This document shows, piece after piece, positions 24,168 to 35,349 of a DNA stretch of 64,000 nucleotides. Source of the stretch: Dimorphilus gyrociliatus. Its lineage: Eukaryota; Annelida; Polychaeta; Dinophilidae. The notes beneath the pieces were generated by a model. The model searched no databases. It worked only from the letters and a program-made list of their open reading frames with translations, and was not told where the DNA came from. Both the position numbers and the translations under genes were made by a program. Position 1 is the stretch's first letter; each line of letters begins with the position of its first letter. The stretch spans positions 432,195-496,194 of the forward strand of contig CAJFCJ010000004.1 of the NCBI GenBank assembly GCA_904063045.1, written 5' to 3'.

Positions 24168-24916
24168 ATGGAAAAGTCAATTATCTCAGAAAAAAAGTCT
24201 AAAACTGATGTTATAAATAAAGAAGGAATAAAGACTCCAAATGATCAGCAAAATAGTTTAGTACTAAAACAAACTAGTCACGAAAGTTTAACTAGCAGAA
24301 AGAGTAGCGAGAGTAAACAAACAAATAGATCATGTAGGTATAGAAGATTTAAAAAGGATTATGTTAGCAAAGACAATATGTTCTTAAACGATTATGATTT
24401 ATATGGAGAATTGTCTCAAAAGAACGAAGAACTCTTAAAGAAAGTCAGAGTTGACTCCAGTAGAGTAAGCAAAATTGAAAATTATATAGATGATAATTGC
24501 AGAAGTTCTCTATATAACATTGAGTACAGTAAATTGGCCTTCCATACTGATATGAGAAAATTACGGAAAAGTATTATTAGTGCAGTTTCTCAAGTCCAAG
24601 AGTATTTGAACATATCTGCACTAAATAACACAGTCATCACCGATCTTGATCAATATTCTTTTAATGATTTAGGTTAGTTTTGACATTTTTAGATTAAGTA
24701 TCGTTTCCAATTCATTTAAGAACTATATTTAAAGGTGAGAATAAGCCAATAAACGATAAAAAATTTACATCAAATCGATTAAAGGACGATAAAGAAGTAT
24801 ACAAGAAAAGATCCTTATTGAACAAACTATTAAATATTAGAGAGAGAAAAAGGAGAAGAAAATCCTTACTTTCTTTTCTAGAAGGAAATTTGACATTTTT
24901 AAAAAAATTTCGTTAA
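24168..24916 (+). CDS. Unrecognised basic coiled-coil protein
   Basis: Two exons, 24168-24672 and 24735-24916, with a 62 bp intron (AG|GTTAGT donor, AAAG acceptor, phase 1); 228 residues. I do not recognise a family. The N-terminal 70 residues are polar, rich in Lys, Ser, Thr and Asn, and likely disordered. The middle (about 75-150) is charged and helical with heptad character (YGELSQKNEELLKKVR). The last 55 residues are strongly basic (RERKRRRKS), which could be a nuclear localisation or nucleic-acid binding segment. There is no signal peptide or membrane segment. The gene is divergent from ZMYND8, with start codons about 535 bp apart. A true ATG start, a clean intron and an in-frame close support it as a real gene. 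Confidence 0.65.
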
Positions 24917-25458
24917 TTTAGGATATTTTTTAATGTATAGTATAAATATGAATATCTCTTAAACACTTTAAAAGTTCTATATAATCAGCATTTTTTAACA
25001 TAAACACGATATTCTTGAATAAGTTTGATAATTGATTTTCAAATGTTTATGCATAATTTCAAAGTGCATAATGATTTTTTCTGCATATATAGTATATATA
25101 TATATATATATATATATAATAGCCCAATATGGTATCTATCATCAATTATTTAATTAAAACATATTATTTATTTAACAAACAAATTAACGGTAAATTAACA
25201 AAATCGATAATTTGAACAAAGCTTTGAAAACAGAAAATCAATAGATGATTGTTGTAGACAACAAGAGTTATAAAGTAACTCAAGTATAACGTCTTTATTC
25301 GACCTATGAACACATTTTAAAAGTAAATTTCTTTTAGTACCATTATATATATATAAAATATAGCGAGAATACAAAAATGGCCTAGTATATAAAAATATAT
25401 AAAAAACGAAGATTTTCAATCAAAAAGTGTTAAATCAAGTTCAACATTTCAATAGTAT
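24917..25458. other. Convergent spacer with (TA)n tract
   Basis: 3-prime ends of the coiled-coil gene and of the Na-K-Cl cotransporter. A 26 bp TA run lies at 25093-25118. TTTATT (a minus-strand poly(A) signal) at 25294-25299 lies 160 bp past the cotransporter stop. A 74-codon minus frame at 25195-25419 is 3-prime UTR. Confidence 0.5.
25093..25118. repeat. (TA)n microsatellite
   Basis: Thirteen TA units, preceded by ATATATAG. Confidence 0.85.
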
Positions 25459-28400
25459 CTAAGAATAAAATGTTAGTACACTTTCTTGATTTCCTCTTAA
25501 TAGCAAAATAGGTGGCATGCCTTTCGTTATCGTCTCTAACCAACACATGTAAAGACCTGATGGAACAATACTTTTTCTTGGCATTGGCAAAGTCCTGAAT
25601 TGTGTTAATTATCATTCATAAATTTTGAAATATACAGTATAATGTTATTGGGAAAAACACTTACATTACTATTAAATTTGCGTTACAAGAATGCTCTTGG
25701 AGAATTTCCCTCAAACGAATATGGCGGTAGGTCTAAAGCGATGGACATATAGTAAAATAATACTTATTAAAGAGCTTAAATATACGAACTCGATCTTTTT
25801 GCGCTGATAAAACTATTTCAGATACTTTCCAGGGGTTTTCAACGGGTGACTCATCTTTTCCCAATATCCATGGGGCGACTAAATCGTCAAATCTATCAAT
25901 ACTGAAAAGAGCAAATGGAACCTAAGTAAAATTTATACAATTGATAACAATTTTTTACCCATCAATTGACGGTTTTCTTCCAATATCTGATATCATTTTA
26001 ATTGATGCACAATCGATACGGAATTTGCTCAATAGTGTAGCCATACTTCTTTGATCTCTATCCAATTCTCCTTTTTTCGAAGACGCTCCAAACACTCTTA
26101 ATTTACTATTTCTCCAATGGCCAGATAGTAGATACGGAATTAATAATGTCAAACCTCCATCATCAAAAAGCCACCAAACATCAATAGTACCATGTTTTTT
26201 TGAAGCTTTTATAAGAGGCCCTTTAAATGGAAGAAAAACAAATTTTTTAAATCATGGAAACAAACTTAAATCAACGACATTTAAATTATGAATACATATA
26301 TTACAAACGACTGGTCAAATCTCAGTGTTTGTAGAGGTTTAAACAGCTATGGGTAGAAAAAGGTTATAACAAAGCGAAGGGTTAGAATGCTTACTACAGC
26401 TCATACGCCGATCAGTATGCAAATGATATGGGAAATCAGGCTTGGGATTGTTTCTACTTTCGGGGGACTGTTCCTTTAATTCTTTCTTTTCTAGTTGTGG
26501 ACTTTTCTCATCATCAGAATTTTCTGTATAATTAAATGAATTAACGTTACTTCCTTATTATTTCCAAATTTAATTTAAAGATTGCTTAATCAGTTTTATA
26601 CTTAGTAATTGTTAATTAATTAGAAATTGAACCTAAAAAATTTTTATACCTTCTTCAAAATGGATAGCATTTGACTGGCAACAAAAACCTTCGTCAATTC
26701 TAAGGATACCGACTCCGTAACGTAGATCAAAGGCATTATGTATTATACTGACGTACTCGTGTACCTTATAAAAAATATCTCTTGAGCATAAAAGAAATCA
26801 ATAATTACAATTTGCTTACATCAAATTGAGACGATTTCACCCAATTTCTTTTGAACCCTAAGAGTAGCGTATTTGGTTTAAGTTTTCCTAAGCCAGAAGT
26901 TTGCAAAGCTGCGGTAACTCCATTTTGGAAGGAGTTAGATTTTATCGAATTATAAAAAGCCTTGATTTTATTCTTAGAGAACCACTTATACGCTAATTCT
27001 CCTCTTGTATGGTCTATTGTTAAATTCTTCTCGTTAAGAATTATATCTGCACAGATAAATAAACTAATATCTTTCGTAATTGTTGCTGCAAATTTGACCA
27101 AGTCTGGCCGACAAAGGGGATGACCTACAAAAACATATTTTTGTAAAATTAAGTACATAGGATAAAAAGCCAAAAAAGCATAAAACATCAGTAAATTTTA
27201 CCTGCCAACACAATAACTTGAGGTCGATAATTCTTTATATGCTCAGAAACAGAAACTAACTTTAGAGTAGAATTTAAAGCATTCTTGTAAACGTGAGCCT
27301 GTGTTGAGCTACCCCAATTAATATCTGGCTTTTTATAATGAACATAAGCATATAGAGATATGTTTAAAAAAAATGTTATAAGAGCAGTCCACCAATTAAT
27401 GATAAACATTACAGCCAGGCATAATATTGCTCCGAAAAGAGCTAGCCACATGTTATAGTATTTAAATGCTGGTCTCCATCCAGGACTTTTTGCGAAGGAC
27501 GCATCAAAACACGAGTAATTTATAAGAGCATAGCTCATGAGGAAGAAATTGGAAATGAGAGGAGCAATTGCGTTTAAATGACCAATTCCTATAAAACCAG
27601 CCGCGATAAAGAACGTAAGTATATAACCAAGTCTTGGTTCATCACTTTTTCCATAACCTTTACCAAAAATACTGATGTATGGGAAAATTTTATCTTTGCA
27701 AACAGCTTGGAAAACTTTTGGAGCTGATACTAAACTAGCTAAAGCTGAAGATAGAGTTGCTGCAAAAATTCCAGCTGTAACGAGGGGACCAAATGCAGAA
27801 ATCAGTCGCATAGCTTGCATATCGTTTTGTAAGCCAAATTTACAGGTAAATTCCTGGCAATAATTTGTTGAATTTTCTGTTATATTCAGATTTCCTATAG
27901 CATCTCTTTCGACGCTAGCACCAGCTAACACTGCCATTCCAATGTACGATATAGAGCTTACCAAAATTGCCACTAGTGTACCCTATAAAATCCCAAAAAC
28001 AAAATTTATTAAATCATTTAGATATTATACGTATACAACACGATACATACTTTTGGAATGGCTTTTTGAGCATCTTTTAAATCACCAGAAATATTAGCTC
28101 CTGCTAATATTCCAGTAGCAGCAGGGAAGAAAATGGCAAATACGGAGAAAAAATTTTCATTGTTTCTAAAATCTGGCTTAAAATTTTCTTTTATAACTCC
28201 CGAAGAATAGCCTAAAAATCCCTTTGCTTGTTTATCATCATTTGGCGGTATAAAACTTCCAATGATTATGTTTATCATCGCTACCAATAAAATAGCTAAG
28301 AGAACAACTTGAGCTCTGGCTTCCCATTCCATGCCAATTAGCGCAATAGCAAGTAGAAAACAGACAGTAATTAAGCCTATGAAACATAATAATTGTTTAA

Positions 28401-30117
28401 TTTAAAAGTTAAAGATGGTTGGATGTAAGTTTTATTTCTTGCCTATAATCCGTACGTCGTTTATTTCATCTATCATCAAGGCATCATTATCTTTTAGCAT
28501 ATCACGTATGGTTTCGGCAAACCCCACAATATACATTGCAACAGCGACGGCATTTGCAACGGAAAAAATTAAACCGATAGCACCCCCGAATTCGGGCCCT
28601 AAAGATCTCGATATTAAATAATATGCTCCACCACCTTTCACTTGGCCATTTGTACATATTGCTGACATAGATAATGTTGTCAATATGGTTACGACGCAGG
28701 AGAGGCAGACAACTAACACGCTTAGGCCGATACCTGCTTGACCGACAACCCAAGAGAGACGAAGGAACAGCATTACACCTGCAGGCAAAAAATCGATCTG
28801 TATCTAATTTCATTAAAAAACGCTTTGTTTTAAAGTATGGTATGAGAAATTATTTAGATTTTACAAATGATAATCTTTATGTTAAAGAAATAGAAATTAT
28901 AAATCAATAGAAAATAAGAAAAAGGTAGCTTATTATATAGGACTATATCGATTAAGCTAATAGGATTCTGTAGTAAACTCAATGACGCACTATGCTTGAT
29001 ATGATAATAGATAATTGAAAATATGATTTAGTTTTTTATAATATATCCCTTCTGACTACTATCATCATTATTAGATTGAATTTTGGTCTAAAACTTGAAT
29101 AAAGTTTCATCATACCCCATATATTCAAAAGGCATCTTATTAGAACCCCTTTAATCCAACCAAATTTTAGTGGTTTAGGATCGTGCTTTCCGCCAGTTGC
29201 CACCGCCTCCCCATTAAGTGCTTTTATCTGTTAAAGAAGAGCAATTCATTACGACATCTTATCACTTTTGAATGCTTTATCAAAGTTCCTCCCACCTGCA
29301 TCTGCTTCTCGTCTGATAAAGCGCCTTCAATATCCCCCTCATAATCCTCTTGCATTTCGTGCAATTCGAGAAGAGTAGGCCGTTTCTTCATGTTAAAATT
29401 ACCGGCAGATAATAAATTTCGATAATGGTCCACGTGTGGTAAAGTCTCTAAAGTATTTAAATTAGCCGATCTTATATGACCAGTATCATACGAATCCATA
29501 TTCAAGCTTGGTGACATAGGAGGACTAGAGGAGCTAGTAGAGATTCTCCTAGGCCTATTTTGACTCAATATAACCTATGCATAGCAATAAATTATAAAAT
29601 TAATAAATATAAAATCGAATATAAATAATAAGTTTCTGTCAAAAAATAACTTGACTCTGAATGAATGAAAATTACATTGATTAATCATTTATGTTGGTAC
29701 CGTTGAACCTGATAATCATATTTATACATATTTGCTTTATGTCATAATTTTTATCATTTCTCTTACCATCTACGGGTCTGCATAATATATAATAAAAAAG
29801 TAAATAGTCTCTGTAAATAAAACAAGAATTTTCAGGCGTAATAAATCCATTGTTCTTAAAATATATATTAATCTCCATTTTCATAAATTTGCTCTACAGA
29901 AACTTATTATTATAGCAATCTAAAGAAACATTTTAATATGAAAAACATGTACCCTCTTTGCCGCATGGCTAAGCATTCTTTCAGAAAAAGAGTTTCGACG
30001 TTCTTCGGCGCTTATTTCTGTTACTTGTTCCACTTTGAAACGACTTTTTGACTTGTTACGGCCGTCCAATTCGCCAATTTCATCTAAATCTTCTCCAGAT
30101 ATTGAAAACTTTGCCAT
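25459..30117 (-). CDS. NKCC: Na-K-Cl / Na-Cl cotransporter (SLC12A1-3 clade)
   Basis: Thirteen minus-strand exons: 30117-29953, 29574-29296, 29227-29116, 28778-28443, 28376-28051, 27982-27202, 27124-26820, 26764-26650, 26523-26395, 26220-25959, 25901-25790, 25732-25665, 25594-25459. All phases agree; 1041 residues. It moves Na+, Cl- and usually K+ together into cells for volume and chloride control. Seen: N-terminal RFKV, a SPAK/OSR1 kinase docking motif (RFxV/I). It is followed by [14 protein letters not shown], the region of the regulatory threonines, and RPTLLELHE. The membrane domain opens with [17 protein letters not shown] and [17 protein letters not shown], with [18 protein letters not shown] further on. 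The C-terminal domain has [20 protein letters not shown] and ends [12 protein letters not shown]. The start excludes the K-Cl (KCC) clade. Intron 28442-28377 begins with GC. Confidence 0.95.
28377..28442 (-). other. GC-AG intron in the Na-K-Cl cotransporter
   Basis: Exon 4 ends ATAG and the intron starts GCAAGA. The acceptor TAG precedes GCTTAATTACTG. Joining gives the conserved family stretch [26 protein letters not shown] in frame, and no GT donor nearby does so. AG|GCAAG is the usual context of GC-AG introns, so this is probably spliced by the major spliceosome. Confidence 0.8.
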
Positions 30118-32723
30118 TCTTGGTTCTTTACACTCACAATGATTATTGAATGAGTCTCGGAGCGTGCTTGCGTAATGTCGCTAGTGACCTCTATTAAAGT
30201 TTTCTACAATGGATCATGTAGCCACACCACGTGAATATACTAAAATGTCAATTTTTTTGTTGAAACGATAAATTAGCATAGATATTATTTAAAACTTAAT
30301 TTAAAGTAGTTAGTCCTTCGTAAACCTGACAAAAGTAGTCTAGACTCAAATAAAATAACTTGAACTCAACAAAGACCACCACATGGTGTCCGATGGCGCC
30401 ATCTGTGCTAAAAATTAAAGAAAGTTCATTCTTATCACAACACATGTAATATTATAATTTCTCTTTGAAATCTTTGAAAAAAGTGTTCAAAAGTAATTTG
30501 TCAGTCAGGGAGAAAAATCTAAAATTACATCATGCCTTAATTCTTTCTATTATTATCAGTAAAATCATCAGTAATATTCTTTTAGGGAAAAATCATGAAA
30601 TAGTAATTCGTTAATACTTGAACAGTAATATTAAAAAACTATTAAAATGATGTATATATAAAAGAAGAGTTTGAAATGGGGTATATTATAATATAAAGGG
30701 ATGACAATAAATTAATATCAATTTGCAAGTAAAAATTGCTTTTTTATAGATTAAAATATTACGTATTGAACTTAAAAATTTTCAGTAAAATCTATATTAT
30801 GAATATTTTATTTCGTAAATAATTTATAGTTTAATAACAAAAGTATAAATTGTATCAATGTAAATCAATCCTTTTGTAAAAACGTATGTATTAGATGTAT
30901 TCTGGCCTTATGAAGATGTCAAGCTTCTTTCCGGATAATTAATTCCATCTTTAAATTATAAGACATTTAAAGTAATTCTGAATAAATGATTCTTATCAGC
31001 TTAACTACTATTTCAATATTTACTTTGTTTGGATGAGTTTATTTTAAATTTCCTTAACTTAATGATGTTCCATATGTGTACTCAACTCTTCCATACAGCA
31101 AGTATAATATATCTTCTCAAAGAGAGACTGTACAACTGAAATGTAAAGTAAAACATGACGAGAATCTGTAATTAAATTATATATTATTTTTATTTTGACC
31201 TAGTTATTGTTAACTGCATAATCTAAATAAATGTAATTTTTCACTATTAAAGTATATTTTAAGCAAATTAACTATTTAATTATCAACAAACAGTACTATA
31301 TATAAGCAGTAGTATATGTACTAATATATGTTAAGTAAAAGATACATGCAAGAAAACAACAGCTCTTTCTCCCTAGATATGGTTTTTATTTTCTATTAAT
31401 TTATCATTTTATGAGCGTAAATAACTTTTTACTTTGGTAAAAAGAAACCTTTTAGAAGTGTTTATCTTAAAAAGTAGAGAATAAACGTTTTTCCATATTG
31501 AAATATGAAATTAATATACTGCACATTACTTTTAAAAAGAAACTACTAAAAGATCTTAATACTATTAAATTCCTAATTATGATTTTATGAAACATATCTG
31601 TTAAGTATTGTTATTTATGGTTATTGTCAGTTTTTACTTTCATTTCTTATATGATAAGATTTATAAAGCACTTTAACACAATTTTTTTTCATTATCTAAT
31701 CCAAAATATATCTTCAGAATGGGTTATATGTCGTAATATAGATAACTATCCGTTAAGCAACAAGTGAATAGTTAACACCACCTACCGGATATACTGTTTA
31801 TTTTCCTACTATAGTTCATAATTAACAACTGAAAGCTTGTGAAAAGAAGAAATAGATGAAGCAGAGAATACCGAGGTCAAAAAGTAAATATAGAAGTTCC
31901 TAGTAATCTAGGGAAACCATTTAGAAAGGATTAAAAGTTTATTTATAACATTAATTAGTAAAACAAAACAGAGGATTAATTTCCCTTTTTAAGGAAAACA
32001 GAATTCTCTAAGTAATTATTTTCTAACTTGATAAGCTAATCCTCTACATTTTTTGAAAGTTTTGCTTTAAAAATATAGAAATTAGCTTTCTAATACAAAT
32101 AGCATAGAAAAAAAGTCCTTAGTATTCTATTCATAACGACTTTTCTTATTGTTACTTGTTTGTTCTCATTTTTTACCGTTTTTACATGTTTGCGGATGAA
32201 CATACTCTTGTGAGAGATGCACAATACTATATTGATAGTAAAATCTAATCTTGAAGAAAGCTTTTAAGAACTATTTTTCTACAGCAAAGCACGTGACTAC
32301 TCACCTATTATTAATACATTCTTGTGAATGTTTCGAAAACCTCAGTCATTAGTAAGTCAATAAATGGTAAGTTATATGAACTAATACTCTATTAAGTCTT
32401 ACGTATTTATACTAATATATTAAAAAGAGTACTCTGAGGAATTGAAAAATCATTTTCAACTATTAAATAAAAACTGGTTGAATTTTTCACATTTCTTCGC
32501 TAAACAAGTACTTTTAAAAGTAGAAAATTCGTATCCATATTTACAAATTATACATTGTTCCATTTAAAATATATTGGAATCTTGTCTTAAAAATTGATGT
32601 TGATGTTGATTAATCTGAAGCATTTTTCAGATATACTTCTACAGCTTCCTAATTCCTTCTCAGCGTAAAAACTTGACATTATTTGAAGTATAACTGAAAA
32701 ATACCTTTTGTCTTAAAATAATC
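30118..32723. other. Divergent intergenic region NKCC / GPCR
   Basis: About 2.6 kb, very AT-rich, with no recognised exon or RNA gene. A palindromic CTCF-like double site lies at 30391-30408, about 270 bp upstream of the cotransporter start. The rest gives no clear signal. Confidence 0.45.
30391..30408. promoter_or_regulatory. Palindromic CTCF-like double site
   Basis: CGATGGCGCCATCTGTGC contains the perfect 12 bp palindrome GATGGCGCCATC, so the core GATGGCGC is present on both strands. Read leftward it is GCACAGATGGCGCC, a good CTCF-type match. Position upstream of the cotransporter start fits a promoter-proximal or boundary element. Confidence 0.45.
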
Positions 32724-33701
32724 ATGAATGGTACAAGATTGATTTATGCTGAATCTGCAAAGTCTTTTGCTTTTCTTTATAAACTAAAAATTAATATCCT
32801 TATACTTGTTCTTTGCATGTATGGTGCTTTTTTAATTTTGGGTATAGTTGGAAACATCTTGATTCTAATAATATTTTCTAAGAAAATAAAATATTTTACC
32901 AATGGTAATAATGGTCTATTTATAAGATTTCTGGCTTGGATGGACTTGTTATCTTGTTTAATTTCAGCTCCATTATCTTTCCATAGAGACATACAAAACC
33001 ATATATTTCCTATAAGAAGCCAACTTATGTGCAGTATTACTAGTTTTCTTCAGATAGTTTTTCCTAGTATGTCAGTTAATACACTTTTGGCAATTTCTTG
33101 TGAAAGATACTGTGCTGTAACTAAACCTTTTATGACAATAAGCAAGAATAAGTGGAAATTATTTATTATAATTTATTGTATAATAACTGTAATCAATGGA
33201 GGAATAGTTGGTAGTGAAACAACTACTTTCTCAGGAAAGTATGTATGTTACAATTATGCCGAGAAAAAATCCACTCTGAAAAAGTTAGTTAACTATGGCA
33301 CAGCCTTCATTTTGGCAACAGTTATGATAACGTCAATAATTCTATACGCTTTAATGTTTTATTTTTTAAGAAAACGTAAAAGAGTAGTAGCAATCCGTAC
33401 CAATTCGGTGGACACCACTGGAGATGGAAGTTTTGATTCTAAAGGAAGAAATGAAAGAAGGATGATTAAACAAATGTTTACTTGTTTCTATGTTTTTGTT
33501 GTATATTTGGTTGTGATTATTCCAGCTTTGTTAGGCTATGTTGGAACTTTTAAAAAGCTGAGGATATCCTTAACTTACCATATATCATTCCTTAATAATA
33601 TAATTAACTTTTATGTTTACTATGCTAGAATGAGAACGTTTAGACAAGATGTAAAAAGTGTTTTTTACGATGTTTCTAAAATATTCTCGTGGCAGAGATG
33701 A
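32724..33701 (+). CDS. Class A (rhodopsin-like) G protein-coupled receptor, orphan
   Basis: Intronless, 325 residues, true ATG start. Seven hydrophobic segments. TM1 has GIVGNILIL (the conserved Asn) and TM2 has LAWMDLLS (the conserved Asp). TM3 starts after the disulfide Cys in QLMCSI and ends SCERYCAVTKP, the E/DRY motif. The second extracellular loop has the partner Cys in GKYVCYNY. TM7 reads NNIINFYVYYAR, where the usual NPxxY has Phe instead of Pro. TM6 lacks the usual CWxP. The N-terminus is short, with one NGT glycosylation site, which fits a peptide or small-molecule receptor. A lineage-specific expansion member is likely; the ligand cannot be told from sequence. Confidence 0.88.
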   Translation: MNGTRLIYAESAKSFAFLYKLKINILILVLCMYGAFLILGIVGNILILIIFSKKIKYFTNGNNGLFIRFLAWMDLLSCLISAPLSFHRDIQNHIFPIRSQLMCSITSFLQIVFPSMSVNTLLAISCERYCAVTKPFMTISKNKWKLFIIIYCIITVINGGIVGSETTTFSGKYVCYNYAEKKSTLKKLVNYGTAFILATVMITSIILYALMFYFLRKRKRVVAIRTNSVDTTGDGSFDSKGRNERRMIKQMFTCFYVFVVYLVVIIPALLGYVGTFKKLRISLTYHISFLNNIINFYVYYARMRTFRQDVKSVFYDVSKIFSWQR

Positions 33702-35349
33702 ATGATACATAAAATTTCAGAAGAGAAAAGCGAAGAAGGGGAATAAGTTGACACGTTACTTGTCTACATTATAATCTATATATCTCCTCTCGGGAAATAT
33801 AATATATTCTTGTTTTTTATTTGTATTATTGTTTATTATTCAAATGAAAAAAAACAAACTAGACTTTTTATAAAAGACCGGAATACGGAAAGGAGTATCC
33901 AACAGTCCGCTATAAATTACTAATTTTCATTATTAGATAGAAAATATTTCTATGTATCAAACAAAGCATCCTATTTAATATAGTACTGTTTTTTAACCAT
34001 TATTCTACTAGGCTCATTAAAAGCTTTAACAACGGTTATCAATAGCTAAAAAAGAGAAAAAAGTATAATTTTAATTGAAATATTGAATGAAATCATACGA
34101 AAAAAAAAACAATAGTAATAGAAAGTAAACACATAGAAGGATTTTTACATATGTTTCTTTATTAAATTTTGACTAGATGATACTTTAACAGCGTTTTTCT
34201 TCATAATCGTTCAAACAAATAATTTTAATTATAAAATGAATAGCCTTTAAAGAATAATTGAAAATTGAGAATAGTATTTCTGTAACAAATAATCACAACA
34301 AACAGACGATTAGTGATTGTAAGACTAATAAATATAGCTAATGCCATCTAGTGCTTATAAAATTTTTAAAAGTTATTAAACATTGGCCTTTAAAGAAACG
34401 TTGAATTATCTTATTGATAAAAAAAATTAATTGATATATTTATTAGTTTATTACAAAAGTCTTGAACATAAAAAAGAGGTACTAAAAAACCCATTTGGAG
34501 CGCCGTCTAACGTGTTTATTCTTCAAATTGCGATAAAATTATCCAATTTTCAATAATAATTTACTTATAAAGTCTCTATTTTACAATACAAGAACATTTA
34601 AAATAGGTATATTAATATTGTTATTTATCTATTAAATATCTATAGAGTATATAAATAACGAAATTTCTGTATATACGTATGAATGTATTAAACCGTTTAA
34701 AAAATATTTTATCTTATGTTAAAATTGAATCTAATAGAAATATTTAACTTTACCTTTTATATAGTTTATATTTATTTTTAAATAACATAATACTCTAGAA
34801 ATATTGTTGAAATTTAACACTTTATATACTTTTCATTCATAACGTTTGTCTGGTGAATTATTATTATTATTCTATTTTATATTTCTATATTATAAAATGA
34901 TTAACAACCCTGGATATATCAAGAATTGTTAAAGTCGCTTGTCAAAAAGTCACGTGATAAAAGAAAGTATTTCTAAAAGTAAAAAGAAGATAGGGAAAAA
35001 GTTATACCTGCTTCCTGGGCAACGTCCTTACATGCAAAGAGAAAGTTTCTCTTTTTTTTTTCTTCTGTTGAAAATTACCATAAAGAGTGAATAGTTTATT
35101 AGAATTATTTAAGAGGGTACTTGTCGGTTTTATTGTCAATATTTAAACTTCTATAAGGGTAAATTTTAACAAACTATGTTGGATTATATAACAAAATATG
35201 ATTCCTATTATAACATTCCACTCTCTCATAACTATTGTCAAGTCAACTGTAAAAAAAAGGTGTACTACTAGGCCTTAACATTTTAGGTTAACTATGTTAT
35301 TGCCTTAAAGATTTTTCACTTTACAAATACATTCTGTTAGGAAAAGAAA
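33702..35349. other. Intergenic region with two CTCF-like sites
   Basis: About 1.65 kb of AT-rich DNA. It includes the GPCR 3-prime flank, CTCF-like words at 34342-34354 (TGCCATCTAGTGC) and 34498-34512 (GAGCGCCGTCTAACG), and the upstream flank of the BIR gene. No gene recognised. Confidence 0.45.
34342..34354. promoter_or_regulatory. CTCF-like site TGCCATCTAGTGC
   Basis: The minus strand reads GCACTAGATGGCA. The ten bases GCCATCTAGT are the same as in the site at 16311. It lies between the GPCR and the BIR gene. Confidence 0.4.
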
